The notes: generated by a model not told the origin, from the sequence alone. A stretch of 64,000 bases of DNA from Algoriphagus sp. AGSA1 (GCF_021390545.1 NZ_JAJUWR010000001.1:247756-311755), one strand, 5' to 3'. Numbered from the stretch's first letter, positions 7,829 through 17,690 are shown. Numbers and translations: made by a program.

Positions 7829-8921
7829 GCAAGGCTTTTTGTGGGTCATCCGGCTTATTGTCGGTGGACTTTTCATTTTTTCAGGGTTGATCAAGGTGAA
7901 TGATCCTGTCGGTACTTCGATCAAGCTGGAAGAGTACTTTGATGTCTTCTCTACTGACATTGCCGGTTTTTTTGCCTATTTGAAGCCTTTCGCTTTGGAA
8001 CTGGGTGTTTTTTTGGTCGTGGTGGAAGTAGTACTGGGCGTGATGCTTATCCTGGGTGTCAGGAGTAAATTCACCGTTTGGGCACTGGGATTGATGATCC
8101 TGTTTTTTACATTCCTCACCTTTTATTCCGCGTATTTCAATAAAGTGACTGATTGTGGCTGCTTCGGCGATGCGATCAAACTGACTCCCTGGGAATCTTT
8201 TTATAAAGACCTTATCTTATTGGTGCTTATCGCTATCCTGTTTTTGTTTCAGTCAGACTTACCTAAGAGTTCTGCCACTTGGGCTAAAGGTGCCACTCTA
8301 GGCACATTGATTTTATCTTTTGTGCTGGCAATAGTAGCTGTACGCAATCTTCCTTTTATAGATTTCAGAGCGTATAAGGTAGGGGTGAATATCCCTCAGA
8401 ATATGCTCCCTTCAGCCCAGTTACAGTATGATTATGTGATGAAAAAGGATGGGGATCTAGTGACCTTCGAGGAATACCCCTCAGATGAAAGTCTGGAGTT
8501 TGTAGAAATGAACTTGAAAAACCCGGAGGCGTTGCCCAAAATTTCTGATTTTGCCGTGTGGAATGATGAAGGGGATTTTTCTGAAGAGTTATTTACTGGC
8601 AATAAAGTACTTGTCCTGGTCAGTAATTTCGGTAAAATGAACCAGTCTAACCTTGACCAACTGGATTTATTGGTGAAATCCCTTTCTGGGACACCTATAC
8701 AACCAGTGCTTGTAGCGGCTGCTTCCATAGGAGAGATCAATGAATTCACCCAGAAGAGGGGATGGGATGTTCTTTCGCTTCAGGCAGATGCCACTGTGGT
8801 CAAAACTATGATCCGTTCCAACCCCGGGATTATGGTCTTAAAAGACGGTACAGTGCTCGCCAAATACCACCATAACAATACACCTGATGCGACAGAGGTT
8901 TTGGATTTTTATATGAACTGA
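7821..8921 (+). CDS. BT_3928-type DoxX/MauE-like membrane protein
   Basis: A 366-residue integral membrane protein. Residues 1-150 hold four predicted helices with the family start FLWVIRLIVGGLFIFSGLIKV and an internal DCGCFG motif; another helix lies near residues 155-175. The remainder is a soluble, probably periplasmic domain with a thioredoxin-like feel (KVLVLVSNFGKMNQSN, NPGIMVLKDGTVLAKY) but no CxxC pair at the expected place. Family members are annotated DoxX-like with unknown function; a redox or disulfide-transport role is possible from the DCGCFG segment. It overlaps the DUF1599 gene by 8 bp and precedes aroK by 2 bp, so the three form one operon. Confidence 0.8.
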   Translation: MFKQGFLWVIRLIVGGLFIFSGLIKVNDPVGTSIKLEEYFDVFSTDIAGFFAYLKPFALELGVFLVVVEVVLGVMLILGVRSKFTVWALGLMILFFTFLTFYSAYFNKVTDCGCFGDAIKLTPWESFYKDLILLVLIAILFLFQSDLPKSSATWAKGATLGTLILSFVLAIVAVRNLPFIDFRAYKVGVNIPQNMLPSAQLQYDYVMKKDGDLVTFEEYPSDESLEFVEMNLKNPEALPKISDFAVWNDEGDFSEELFTGNKVLVLVSNFGKMNQSNLDQLDLLVKSLSGTPIQPVLVAAASIGEINEFTQKRGWDVLSLQADATVVKTMIRSNPGIMVLKDGTVLAKYHHNNTPDATEVLDFYMN

Positions 8922-8923
8922 AG

Positions 8924-9466
8924 ATGGGAAAAGATCTTAAAATCGTTTTGGTGGGTCTTCCCGGCTCCGGGAAAAGTACGTTTGGGAAGCAACTTGCCGC
9001 TATGCTGCGATTTCCTTATTATGATCTGGATACTTTGATTGAGAAAAAGTACCAGATGAAAATCCCCGAGATTTTTACAGAATACGGAGAAGGAAAATTC
9101 CGTATGATGGAAACGAGGGTTTTGCAGGATTTTCTGGATCATAAGGGTTCCTATGTGTTGGCTTCCGGAGGAGGTTGTCCTTGCTTCAATGACAACATGG
9201 ACCTGATAAACCAAAAAGCTGTATCAGTATATCTGGATGTACCATTGGAGGAGATCTCATCTAGGTTGGGGGGCTCCAGAACCCAGAATAGACCTATGTT
9301 TTTTGGACTTGATCAGGGCGAAATAACGTTGAAATTGAAAAGTTTACTGTTTGAGAGAGGGCATTTTTATGAGCAATCAAAAATAAAGCTCAGCGGAGAA
9401 GACTTTTCCACTGAGCTCTTGGTTTCGGAGTTGATCAGGTTGCTTAAAAACTCAAGCCCAGCGTGA
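8924..9466 (+). CDS. aroK: shikimate kinase
   Basis: A 180-residue P-loop kinase of normal length that phosphorylates shikimate at O3 in aromatic amino-acid synthesis. Walker A is GLPGSGKST (residues 12-20), the shikimate-binding DLD follows (YYDLDTLIEKK), then the conserved R of GEGKFRMME, the ASGGGCP glycine loop, and the RPMF segment of the lid (RTQNRPMF). It follows the DoxX gene by 2 bp. Its last 23 bp overlap the 3' end of the convergent OmpP1/FadL-like gene. Confidence 0.95.
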   Translation: MGKDLKIVLVGLPGSGKSTFGKQLAAMLRFPYYDLDTLIEKKYQMKIPEIFTEYGEGKFRMMETRVLQDFLDHKGSYVLASGGGCPCFNDNMDLINQKAVSVYLDVPLEEISSRLGGSRTQNRPMFFGLDQGEITLKLKSLLFERGHFYEQSKIKLSGEDFSTELLVSELIRLLKNSSPA

Positions 9467-10955
9467 GCACCCCATTGATCAGGTTGTTTTTCACCTCTGT
9501 GACCGGACCGATATTATTACCTTGATTGTCCAATACTTGGTAGCTGCTGTAAAGGGTATTGAACTTTTGGTTTACCAGGGCAAAGTCAATGGAGAATTTA
9601 TTGAGCTTCACGCCTAAGCCACCGCTGATTTGTTGGGTGCTGCGGTCATAGTCTGAGTTGGCAATAGGATCTCCGAAGAAGCCATAGCCGCCCCGGATTC
9701 TGAAGTTGTCGAACCTATACTCAGCGCCTGCCCTAAAATTGATGGTGCTGCTATAAAGGTCGTCAATGAGCATATTGTCAGGGCCTTCATCGAAATCCCC
9801 TGATTTGATATTCGCAGTACTGTAATCCACCCAGTCCACATCAGCAGAGATAAAACCGTTTTTCCCAAGAAAAACAGATGCCCCACCTCCGATTTTTAGC
9901 GGGGTGTTTAGATTGTAGGAACTAAGTATGATGTCTGACAAGGCTTCAACCCGCCCAAGAACTATATCTTCCTGCTCATATTCATAGTTGTCATAATTGG
10001 CTACTATTGCAGCATCATATTCATCATTCAATGCATACCACGTCGGGGTCTGGAAGTTAAATCCGAGATTCAAATAGTCCTGTGGTTTGTAAATCAAGCC
10101 TAAGGTAAGGTTGACGCCACCACCATTAATAAAAAGATTTTCTTGCAGGGTTGAATTTATAAGGGGATCATCAGAAAACTCCTCATTATATATTTTCCTT
10201 GAATTGAAATTTATAGTTCTGATTCCTACCGACCCACCGACAAAAAGTTTATGACTGAAATTGGCGCCATAAGCAAAAGTGATTTGACTTGAGCTTCCTT
10301 CTTGGGTTATGTTTTCATCCTGAAATGGCAATCCTAATACAAATGAATCGTAGGTATCTGGGTTAGATATAGGGTTACCATCTTGATCTATCGCTACGGG
10401 ATTGATCTGATAAGTATTGTATGCTAATCCGGTTAGTCCGTAAGACTCGATTTGGTTTTCAGGAATTCCATTTGCGTCCTGCAGATAGAAATCTATTATC
10501 GAGGTTTGACCAGGTTGATCAGAGTAAAAACCATATTCCGTATTGAAATTAGCGATTCTTTGAATACTGATTCCAAAAGCTCCTCCTTTGAATGCTCCCC
10601 GGTCAAACTCACTTTTTGGGTTTGCCATTACAAAACTGACATTGGGCAGGGAAAAATTTGAAGTATTGTAGTTTTTACTTTGTCCCAAATAGGATGTTTC
10701 CACTCCCCAGTCAGTGTAGCCCAAAGTGACACTTGCCTCTGAGGATCTGAAAAATCCCAGTCCTGCAGGGTTGCCTGCTATATTGGAAACATCTCCTCCC
10801 AAAGACCATTGTGCTCCGCCCACGCCCATAATCCTGGCAGATCCGGCAGGAATTGATTGACTGAAACGATAAGCATCTTCATAGTATCCACTTTGAGCTG
10901 ATACATACGTGGACGAAATTACAACTATGGATAAAACCAGAATGAAAATTCTCAT
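9444..10955 (-). CDS. OmpP1/FadL/TodX-family outer-membrane transport protein
   Basis: A 503-residue outer-membrane beta-barrel precursor. Residues 1-20 are a signal peptide ending SAQ; the mature start (GYYEDAYRFSQ) is followed by the family hallmark near residue 45-70: GVGGAQWSLGGDVSNIAGNPAGLGFF, in which the NPAG element is characteristic. The C-terminus ends in an aromatic-rich strand (GVLTLGLSF) as expected for barrel insertion. The family takes up long-chain fatty acids or hydrophobic compounds; substrate unknown here. The gene is single, convergent with aroK and shares 23 bp with it. Confidence 0.85.
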   Translation of the reverse strand: MRIFILVLSIVVISSTYVSAQSGYYEDAYRFSQSIPAGSARIMGVGGAQWSLGGDVSNIAGNPAGLGFFRSSEASVTLGYTDWGVETSYLGQSKNYNTSNFSLPNVSFVMANPKSEFDRGAFKGGAFGISIQRIANFNTEYGFYSDQPGQTSIIDFYLQDANGIPENQIESYGLTGLAYNTYQINPVAIDQDGNPISNPDTYDSFVLGLPFQDENITQEGSSSQITFAYGANFSHKLFVGGSVGIRTINFNSRKIYNEEFSDDPLINSTLQENLFINGGGVNLTLGLIYKPQDYLNLGFNFQTPTWYALNDEYDAAIVANYDNYEYEQEDIVLGRVEALSDIILSSYNLNTPLKIGGGASVFLGKNGFISADVDWVDYSTANIKSGDFDEGPDNMLIDDLYSSTINFRAGAEYRFDNFRIRGGYGFFGDPIANSDYDRSTQQISGGLGVKLNKFSIDFALVNQKFNTLYSSYQVLDNQGNNIGPVTEVKNNLINGVLTLGLSF

Positions 10956-11281
10956 TTAGATTTGATTTGGATGTATTGAATAAACGTGTAGAGTGGCTAT
11001 AATTGTTACTTAGATCCAGTGCTTTCTTCGCAAATTACTGAAATTATGCCCGAATTTTACCTTAATATTAGTTTTCAATCCCCCATACCTGCTGGATGAG
11101 TAATCTTTAGGATGTAAGAAGCCTTTCTGCGGATTGAGTCATTTTTATGCAGGGTAGAGTTTGCTTCAGACAAAGCAGAATAACGGAATTGGGAGTGATT
11201 AGTTAGGGATTAAGTAAGGGAAGAATGAGCAGTTATAAGTTACCTACTTGAATGGCTGACCGGATCCCGCCCCACAAACAA
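10956..11281. other. intergenic region
   Basis: About 325 bases between the two minus-strand genes. It should carry the promoter of the OmpP1/FadL-like gene near 10960-11050. I saw no ORF, RNA gene or repeated element beyond the terminator that starts at 11282. Confidence 0.4.
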
Positions 11282-11307
11282 ATAAGGCAGTGAAACCACT
11301 GCCTTAT
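11282..11307 (-). terminator. hairpin terminator of the low-complexity lipoprotein gene
   Basis: ATAAGGCAGTG (11282-11292) and CACTGCCTTAT (11297-11307) form a perfect 11-bp stem with a 4-nt loop, 20 bp past the stop of the minus-strand gene. The minus-strand sequence after it is TTTGTTTG, a moderate U-tract. Confidence 0.75.
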
Positions 11308-11327
11308 CAATAAATAAGTATGATAAA

Positions 11328-12644
11328 TTAATTTCCTCTACCTCCTCGGGACGACCCTCCACTGCTTCTGCTTGCTCCTCCAGCTGGTGAGCTGCTTCTT
11401 GATGGAGCACTATAAGAAGGAGTACTTCTGGTAGGCGCGGTAGATCTAGAGGGGGTTATCATTCTGGTATTGGTGTTGCTTCTATTGTAAGAAGGGGATG
11501 CGTTTCTAGTAGGCACATTGCTTCTGTTGTAAGAAGGGCTTGCAGATCTGCTGTTCGAAGGATAAGTAGATCTTACTGAGGATCCTCTATCGGTATTGAT
11601 TGTTCTTGAGTTGGAAGGATTTACAGTAGGTCTAGCTGAAGGCATCGCACTTCTGGTTCGGGAAACCGGTCTTTCCAGGGCCGCAGAATTTACATTTCTG
11701 GCATTTTCTGTTCTTGACCTGGTATTGTAATAATCATTTTGAGAAGTGCTGAAGTCTCTGGCAGAAACTCTGGAATTATCAGAGTTAGATACGAGTCTTC
11801 TAGAGGATGTCGCAGTATTATTACGGTTTACTACATCTCTTCTTGCCTGAGCTCTGGCGGTACTTGGCTGAAGCGCAGTGTTATATGAACCAGTTCCTCT
11901 AGAGGCGGCCAGTGATGAACCTCTGGTAAGTCTTGAGCCTGTGGCTATCCTACGATCCCCATATTCACCTCCAGGAAGCACATAAATTGGTCTATATCCG
12001 TAAACAGGATATCCATACATAGGAAAGCCGCCAAACGCATATCCAGGTCCCCAGAACGGATCATAGAATCCATACCCCATACCGGGTCTCATCCACGGAG
12101 AGCCAAACCCAAACCCGAATCCAATATTCATACTAAACCCTGGTCTAAAGCCGTATCCCCAAGGGCTGTAAAAACCTCCCATACCCCAAGGGCTCATCCA
12201 AGGGTTCATTCCCCATGCGCCCATTCCATACATCATTCCCATGTTGAATGCCATGGAATTATTGAAGTTGGAATTGTTTCCTACCCTGTAGTTGTCATAA
12301 GCATTGATGTCGGCACTGCTTTCTTCAACCCCGCCTTCATCAAAATAAACCACATCATCCTGAACAGTAGTTTCTTCTGCTTGATATCTGGCAAGGTAGT
12401 CAGGGTTTACATTTCTGGAGCTAAAGCTTTCCTGAGGGACTGCTTCGGTTGTCGTAGTCGAAAGGGACTGGAATTGCTGCGGATTATTGTTTTGCACAGC
12501 ATATTCAGTTGCCACTTTGGCATCTGAGGCCATGAAATACAAATTGTCATCAACTCCCGTAGTAGCCAGTTTATTAGTGCTACAGGAAGCCAAGACTATT
12601 GCGCCTAGGATAAATGTTGATGTTTGAATTGGGAAATTCTTCAT
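11328..12644 (-). CDS. low-complexity Gly/Met-rich and Ser/Arg-rich lipoprotein
   Basis: A 438-residue protein with a lipoprotein signal (lipobox LASC, Cys21). Three compositional blocks follow: an acidic/Gln-rich segment to about residue 125; an aromatic, Gly- and Met-rich segment at 130-225 (GMMYGMGAWGMNPWMSPWG and similar) that could form a compact beta or disordered glycine-loop structure; and a tail of Ser/Arg/Asn-rich repeats, including two copies of SPSYNRSN. I know no function; homologues in Cytophagales carry misleading names such as vitellogenin-like. It is divergent from proS and ends at a strong hairpin. Likely envelope-attached. Confidence 0.75.
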   Translation of the reverse strand: MKNFPIQTSTFILGAIVLASCSTNKLATTGVDDNLYFMASDAKVATEYAVQNNNPQQFQSLSTTTTEAVPQESFSSRNVNPDYLARYQAEETTVQDDVVYFDEGGVEESSADINAYDNYRVGNNSNFNNSMAFNMGMMYGMGAWGMNPWMSPWGMGGFYSPWGYGFRPGFSMNIGFGFGFGSPWMRPGMGYGFYDPFWGPGYAFGGFPMYGYPVYGYRPIYVLPGGEYGDRRIATGSRLTRGSSLAASRGTGSYNTALQPSTARAQARRDVVNRNNTATSSRRLVSNSDNSRVSARDFSTSQNDYYNTRSRTENARNVNSAALERPVSRTRSAMPSARPTVNPSNSRTINTDRGSSVRSTYPSNSRSASPSYNRSNVPTRNASPSYNRSNTNTRMITPSRSTAPTRSTPSYSAPSRSSSPAGGASRSSGGSSRGGRGN

Positions 12645-12709
12645 GGTTGAAGTTTTAATTAGTTACTTTCTTATACGGCACGATGGGCGAAGGGTTATAC
12701 TTTTTACTT

Positions 12710-12717
12710 TATATTTG
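12710..12717 (+). promoter_or_regulatory. candidate -7 box for proS
   Basis: TATATTTG matches TAnnTTTG about 50 bp upstream of the proS ATG, in the same TTTATATTTG context as the candidate box of kbl. A -33 TTTG is not evident. Confidence 0.4.
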
Positions 12718-12768
12718 CCCCGCATAAGTTAGCAAAAATAACCATAATCTGTATCTCAACCAACCAAA

Positions 12769-14250
12769 ATGAGTAAAGGACTACCTAAGAGAAGCGAAGA
12801 TTATTCGCTATGGTACAATGAATTAGTGAAAAGAGCCGATTTGGCGGAGAATTCAGCTGTCAGAGGGTGCATGGTGATCAAGCCTTATGGCTATTCCATC
12901 TGGGAGAAAATGCAGGCTGAGCTTGACCGTATGTTCAAGGAAACCGGCCACTCCAACGCATATTTCCCACTTTTTATTCCCAAATCTTATTTGAGCAAGG
13001 AGGCCAGCCATGTAGAAGGATTCGCTAAAGAATGTGCGGTGGTTACCCATTACAGGTTGAAAAATGCGGAAGATGGCAGCGGAGTGATTGTGGACCCGGA
13101 AGCAAAACTGGATGAGGAACTGATAGTTCGACCTACCTCGGAAACAGTGATATGGAGTACATACAAAAATTGGGTGCAATCTTACAGGGATCTTCCTTTA
13201 TTGGTAAATCAGTGGGCAAACGTCGTGCGCTGGGAGATGAGGACCAGGCTTTTCCTCAGAACGACGGAGTTTCTATGGCAGGAAGGCCATACCGCCCATG
13301 CCACTAAAAAAGAAGCTGAGACCGAGACCATGCAGATGATGAATGTCTATGCACAGTTTGCTGAAGATTTTATGGCTTTGCCGGTAGTGAGGGGCAGAAA
13401 AACAGAAAGTGAGCGATTTGCCGGTGCCGATGACACCTTATGTATTGAGGCGATGATGCAGGACGGGAAGGCGCTTCAAGCGGGGACTTCCCACTTTTTG
13501 GGACAGAATTTCGCTAAGGCTTTTGATGTGAAATTTGCCACCAAAGAAGGCGGTTTGGAATATGTATGGGGTACTTCCTGGGGGGTAAGCACTCGTCTGA
13601 TGGGTGCGTTGATCATGGCACACTCAGATGACAATGGATTGGTGTTGCCTCCGAAATTGGCGCCGATCCAAGTGGTGATCATCCCTATTTTCAGAAAGGA
13701 CGAAGAACTTGACGCTATTTCTGAAAAAGCCAACGAACTAATGATTGAGCTTCGTAAAGCTGGTGTGACCGTGAAATTCGACAACAGGGATACTCATAAG
13801 CCAGGATTCAAATTCGCGGAATATGAATTGAAAGGAGTGCCATTGAGAATTGCTATAGGGCCTCGCGATTTGGAAAATGGCACCATAGAAATCGCAAGAA
13901 GAGACACGTTGACTAAGGAGCAATTTGAATTATCCTCTCAGCCGATTGGGGAGAAAGTAACTGGAATGCTCGAAGAAATCCAGTCCAGCATTTATTCTAA
14001 AGCAATGGAGTTCAGAACGGAGAAAACCACCGAAGTTAATTCCTGGGAGGAATTCAAAGAAGTGTTGGAAGGGAAAACCGGGTTCTTGTCAGCTCACTGG
14101 GATGGAACCCCGGAGACGGAAGAGAAGATCAAGGATCTCACCAAAGCTACTATACGGTGCATCCCTTTGGATAGAAAGGAAGAAGAGGGGGTTTGTGTCT
14201 ATTCAGGCAGGCCATCGAAAGGAAGAGTCCTCTTTGCCAAAGCATATTAA
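12769..14250 (+). CDS. proS: prolyl-tRNA synthetase, archaeal/eukaryotic-like type
   Basis: A 493-residue class II synthetase. The short length, the lack of the bacterial INS editing insertion, the start [19 protein letters not shown] and the C-terminal extra domain ending in KAY identify the ProS type 3 (archaeal-like) form used by many Bacteroidota. Class II motifs are visible: motif 2 [21 protein letters not shown] (about residues 150-170) and motif 3 near [16 protein letters not shown] (about 265-285); [11 protein letters not shown] lies between. The anticodon-binding domain follows ([12 protein letters not shown]). It charges tRNA-Pro in the cytosol. It is a single gene with its own terminator. 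Confidence 0.96.
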   Translation: MSKGLPKRSEDYSLWYNELVKRADLAENSAVRGCMVIKPYGYSIWEKMQAELDRMFKETGHSNAYFPLFIPKSYLSKEASHVEGFAKECAVVTHYRLKNAEDGSGVIVDPEAKLDEELIVRPTSETVIWSTYKNWVQSYRDLPLLVNQWANVVRWEMRTRLFLRTTEFLWQEGHTAHATKKEAETETMQMMNVYAQFAEDFMALPVVRGRKTESERFAGADDTLCIEAMMQDGKALQAGTSHFLGQNFAKAFDVKFATKEGGLEYVWGTSWGVSTRLMGALIMAHSDDNGLVLPPKLAPIQVVIIPIFRKDEELDAISEKANELMIELRKAGVTVKFDNRDTHKPGFKFAEYELKGVPLRIAIGPRDLENGTIEIARRDTLTKEQFELSSQPIGEKVTGMLEEIQSSIYSKAMEFRTEKTTEVNSWEEFKEVLEGKTGFLSAHWDGTPETEEKIKDLTKATIRCIPLDRKEEEGVCVYSGRPSKGRVLFAKAY

Positions 14251-14257
14251 ATCAGTG

Positions 14258-14284
14258 AGCCCGGAAATTTCCGGGCTTTTTTTT
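14258..14284 (+). terminator. intrinsic terminator of proS
   Basis: AGCCCGGAAATTTCCGGGCT (14258-14277) is a perfect 20-bp palindrome followed by eight T, starting 8 bp after the proS stop. Confidence 0.92.
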
Positions 14285-14351
14285 GGTTCTATTCACGTGC
14301 GTTAACAAGGAAACTTGTATTTTAGACAACAATTGTTTTTATGAAACGTCA

Positions 14352-14810
14352 ATGACAATTCTAGTTTTATCAAGTCTGCTTCTTATCGGACTGATCCTTA
14401 TGCTGGTGGAAGTGCTTTTTGTTCCGGGAACCACTATAGTGGGGATTTTTGGACTAATAGTAAGTGTAATTGGAGTGGTCTATGCATTCATCAGCTTTGA
14501 TGCGGAAGTGGCCTGGTGGATTACCAGCCTAGCCATCATTCTGAATCTTGCAGCTATAGGGTATGGATTCAGCTCAGGGGTTTGGAATAGATTTTCTTTA
14601 AAATCCGTCATACAGGGCGGGGCGTATGATGGGCGTACCGATAGCTTGCAGGTAGGAATGCCAGGCAAAACTATTTCGGATCTGAAACCTATTGGGAAAG
14701 CTAGCTTTAAAGATGTAATATATGAGGTGAAATCAGAAAGTGGTTTTATTCCTGTGGAAACCGAGGTTACCATAATCAAAATTGAAAACAATAAAATTAT
14801 CGTAAAATAA
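14352..14810 (+). CDS. NfeD-like membrane protein
   Basis: The protein is about 152 residues from the ATG at 14352. An upstream in-frame GTG near the proS terminator would add an implausible hydrophilic leader, and ATG at 14341 is out of frame. Two or three membrane helices occupy residues 3-75 ([37 protein letters not shown]), followed by a C-terminal OB-fold-like domain with [18 protein letters not shown] and ending [20 protein letters not shown], the classic short NfeD pattern. NfeD proteins partner with flotillin/stomatin homologues; floA begins 1 bp downstream, so they are one transcription unit. Confidence 0.88.
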   Translation: MTILVLSSLLLIGLILMLVEVLFVPGTTIVGIFGLIVSVIGVVYAFISFDAEVAWWITSLAIILNLAAIGYGFSSGVWNRFSLKSVIQGGAYDGRTDSLQVGMPGKTISDLKPIGKASFKDVIYEVKSESGFIPVETEVTIIKIENNKIIVK

Positions 14811-14811
14811 T

Positions 14812-15828
14812 ATGGAGAATTTAGATCCGAGCAGTTCAATGTTCATCCTGGTGGCTGCAGTCGCAGGAATCGTCCTACTATTCATCTTCTTGTACTTTGT
14901 GCCAGTCAATCTCTGGATTACGGCCCAATTTTCAAATGTGAGGGTAGGAATAGGAGAGTTAATCGGGATGAGAATCAGAAAAGTCCCGCCAAGTATTATT
15001 GTCAATTCGTTGATTACTGCGACGAAGGCTGGACTTCAGTTGACAACAAATGATTTGGAGACCCATTACATGGCTGGAGGAAACATCCCCAATGTGATCA
15101 GGGCTTTGATCTCGGCTGATAAAGCAAATATCAACCTAACATTCAAGCAGGCTACTGCTATTGACTTGGCAGGTAGGGATGTGTTTGAAGCGGTTCAGAT
15201 TTCCGTAAACCCCAAAGTGATCAATACACCAAACGTAGCGGCCGTAGCAGCGGACGGGATACAGCTCATTGCGAAAGCCAGGGTGACTGTTCGCGCCAAT
15301 ATCGCACAGCTGGTAGGTGGTGCGGGGGAAGAAACCATACTGGCCAGAGTAGGAGAGGGTATAGTGACTTCTATTGGTTCTGCCGCGACGCACAAGAGTG
15401 TGCTGGAGAATCCTGATAAGATCTCAAAACTGGTGTTGCAGAGAGGATTGGATGCGGGAACCGCATTTGAAATCCTGTCTATTGATATCGCTGATATAGA
15501 CGTAGGGACAAACATCGGTGCCAAATTGCAAATCGATCAGGCTTCCGCTGATCTAAAAGTAGCGGAAGCTAGAGCAGAAGAGAGACGTGCAATGGCCGTG
15601 GCACTGGAGCAGGAGATGAAAGCCCGAAACGTGGAAATGCGCGCTAAAGTGGTGGAAGCGGAAGCAGAAGTTCCCAAGGCTTTGGCTGAAGCCTTCAGAT
15701 CAGGTAGATTGGGAGTGATGGATTACTACAAGATGGAGAATATCCAATCAGATACTTCCATGAGAGAGTCTATCGCCAACTCAGATGAATCGAAAGATTC
15801 GTCCAAAGGCAAATCAGATAAAAAATAA
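14812..15828 (+). CDS. floA: flotillin-like protein FloA
   Basis: A 338-residue membrane scaffold protein of the bacterial flotillin (YqfA/FloA) type. An N-terminal hairpin helix (residues 11-35, [20 protein letters not shown]) is followed by the PHB/SPFH domain with [19 protein letters not shown] and then the coiled, Ala/Glu-rich stretch ([20 protein letters not shown]) that drives oligomerisation. The C-terminus is polar and Ser/Lys-rich. FloA organises membrane microdomains and affects fluidity and signalling. The nfeD-floA pairing, with a 1-bp gap, supports both calls. Confidence 0.95.
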   Translation: MENLDPSSSMFILVAAVAGIVLLFIFLYFVPVNLWITAQFSNVRVGIGELIGMRIRKVPPSIIVNSLITATKAGLQLTTNDLETHYMAGGNIPNVIRALISADKANINLTFKQATAIDLAGRDVFEAVQISVNPKVINTPNVAAVAADGIQLIAKARVTVRANIAQLVGGAGEETILARVGEGIVTSIGSAATHKSVLENPDKISKLVLQRGLDAGTAFEILSIDIADIDVGTNIGAKLQIDQASADLKVAEARAEERRAMAVALEQEMKARNVEMRAKVVEAEAEVPKALAEAFRSGRLGVMDYYKMENIQSDTSMRESIANSDESKDSSKGKSDKK

Positions 15829-15855
15829 AGAGGGGCTGCCTCATAACTCATAATT

Positions 15856-15963
15856 GTCACTTTGAGCGCCCGCCTGCCGGAGGTAGGAAGTCGAAATGGG
15901 CTTAATTAGCGCATAAAAGGCTTCGACTTTCATGCCTTCGGCAGACTGGCTGCTCAGCCTGAC
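15856..15963. repeat. ~108-bp imperfect inverted repeat (REP/BIME-like intergenic element)
   Basis: Arms pair in three blocks: GTCACTTTGAGCG (15856-15868) with GCTCAGCCTGAC (15952-15963); TGCCGGAGGTA (about 15875-15885) with TGCCTTCGGCA (about 15943-15953); and AAGTCGAA (15888-15895) with TTCGACTT (15932-15939). The arms surround a ~35-nt centre. Elements containing CTTCGACT...GCTCAG..TGAC are frequent intergenic palindromes in Bacteroidota genomes, as I remember them. It lies between floA and the stop of the convergent WG-repeat gene and may act as a bidirectional transcription stop. Confidence 0.65.
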
Positions 15964-15970
15964 AAGAAAC

Positions 15971-17542
15971 TTACTTTTCGGACAGCCTCTTCTTTTTCTT
16001 ACCTGGTTCCTCCACTGTCTGTATCACCGTAGGGACAAACTTGTTTTTAGTGAATATCTGCTCATTTGCCCAATCTACCAAGATTTTTTCATAAGCAATT
16101 GGCAGTATTACCTCACCGGATTCATTGATGATGCCCGTAAGTCCATCTTTTTGGGCAATTATAAAATTCTTCCGCTCCCTACGCAATCCCTCAAACTCTA
16201 CGGGAAGCACCTGTGCCCCTTCATTGTTGAGTAATCCGGTTTTTCCTCCTTGCTCTACGATAAAAAAACCATCATTTGTTCGAAGGATATTATCGTATCC
16301 TTCAGAATTGATAGGTGATCCGAATGCGTTCAGTAGGAAATATTTGCTATTGGACTTGGCCACAGCGAAGCCTTTCTGAAACGCTTTTATTTCTTCCCAA
16401 TTAGCGTCGGAGATAAGTTCTCCTGAAGAATTGACCAATCCCCAGTTTATGCCATTCCGATAGGCTGCTATATTTTCTGAAAACAAGGTAGTCTCAGCAT
16501 ATTGAGGGGAGATGACCCACTCTCCGGCTGGGTTTAAGAAACCATAAGCTCCTTTTGAAAGAGCTGGGAATAGACCCTCTGAACCTTGTTTGATGCTTTC
16601 TACTTCCGCCACTGGCTTTACCAACCAGCCTTTTTTGCCCAATAGCCCTACTTTGGCATCCCTAAAATAAACATTGTATAAGTCCTTGCCTATTTTATTG
16701 ACAGCGGTCATACCTACCTCATCGAGCAAAATCCCATCATCTTCCATGACCCTTCGTAGTTTGCCATGGATATACTCCAGCATAATATCATTTTCAAATG
16801 TGATTTTGTGAAAGGAATTGTACCGGATGTTTGATTTGATGTCATTTCCTTCTATCAGCAGGTACTGGTCCTGATTGTGTCCAAAATAAAAATTGCCGTG
16901 GGTATGCCGCAAAGTCTCTATGATGGGATCCAATACGTAGTCGCCTTCTCTGTTGATCAAACCATACCCGCTAGGTTCCTTTGCCAGAACAAATTCACCA
17001 TTATTGTCAGACAGCAGTTCGAATGTTTTGTCAGGATTTGAAGATAGGGGCATGGAATATTCATTCCCTTTTCGGATGATAAGCAAACCGGTATTGGTAA
17101 TTCTGGCCTCATCCAATTCGCCCAAATAGGTCGTTTTGTTTTTACCGCGCAGGAATACCCAATATTCATTTCCCTTATTTGCCAGGAGCATGTTGAAATA
17201 GGTGTCTATTTTCTCATATTCCATGGGTAATACCTGCTGCCCATATTCATGATATGCTCCTATGCCTTTAGGGCCTTTGACCAGGATCCATGGTTCCAAG
17301 TACTGGTAAATCTGTGTGCCTTCCAGTGTGACAGCTGGTCTAAGATCATTTGATAGTAAAGAGACCGCTGAGTCTGTTTTTCCTATTCTCACAGTTTCAC
17401 TGAGTAGATCTATTTCATCATATATAAGTCGGGATTGAAGTTGAAAATTGGTGTTATATACCTCCCATGATTGGGAATTGACATCTTCGATAGAACAAAA
17501 AGTAAGAAGGGTGCCTACGAGCATGGCGAGGTTTTTATTCAT
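15971..17542 (-). CDS. WG-repeat secreted protein
   Basis: A 523-residue protein with a signal peptide (residues 1-23, ending VNSQS) and a series of degenerate WG repeats. The clearest are GFLNPAGEWVISPQYA, WGLVNSSGELISDANWEEI and TGLLNNEGAQVLPVEFEGL, followed by TGIINESGEVILPIAYEKI. The repeats recur roughly every 40-70 residues from about residue 85 to 500. The WG family has an unknown role in envelope or extracellular proteins; no enzyme domain is visible. The C-terminal tail is Lys-rich. A single gene downstream of hemA on the same strand, separated by a strong hairpin. Confidence 0.82.
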   Translation of the reverse strand: MNKNLAMLVGTLLTFCSIEDVNSQSWEVYNTNFQLQSRLIYDEIDLLSETVRIGKTDSAVSLLSNDLRPAVTLEGTQIYQYLEPWILVKGPKGIGAYHEYGQQVLPMEYEKIDTYFNMLLANKGNEYWVFLRGKNKTTYLGELDEARITNTGLLIIRKGNEYSMPLSSNPDKTFELLSDNNGEFVLAKEPSGYGLINREGDYVLDPIIETLRHTHGNFYFGHNQDQYLLIEGNDIKSNIRYNSFHKITFENDIMLEYIHGKLRRVMEDDGILLDEVGMTAVNKIGKDLYNVYFRDAKVGLLGKKGWLVKPVAEVESIKQGSEGLFPALSKGAYGFLNPAGEWVISPQYAETTLFSENIAAYRNGINWGLVNSSGELISDANWEEIKAFQKGFAVAKSNSKYFLLNAFGSPINSEGYDNILRTNDGFFIVEQGGKTGLLNNEGAQVLPVEFEGLRRERKNFIIAQKDGLTGIINESGEVILPIAYEKILVDWANEQIFTKNKFVPTVIQTVEEPGKKKKRLSEK

Positions 17543-17651
17543 GGAGGTTGAATTTTAGTGTTAAATGTTTTATTGGGTGTGACCTTCCGGACTTTGTGGC
17601 ACTATAAGTCCACTTGTACAGATTTAAGTCGTTCAGAATGGCTTTAAAGGT

Positions 17652-17690
17652 AAAATGACCAAAGGTTTGATTCAATCCTTTGGTCATTTT
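17652..17690 (-). terminator. bidirectional hairpin terminator after hemA
   Basis: AAAATGACCAAAGG (17652-17665) and CCTTTGGTCATTTT (17677-17690) form a perfect 14-bp stem with an 11-nt loop. The T/A-rich ends give a U-tract on both strands. It lies 24 bp past the hemA stop. Confidence 0.85.
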
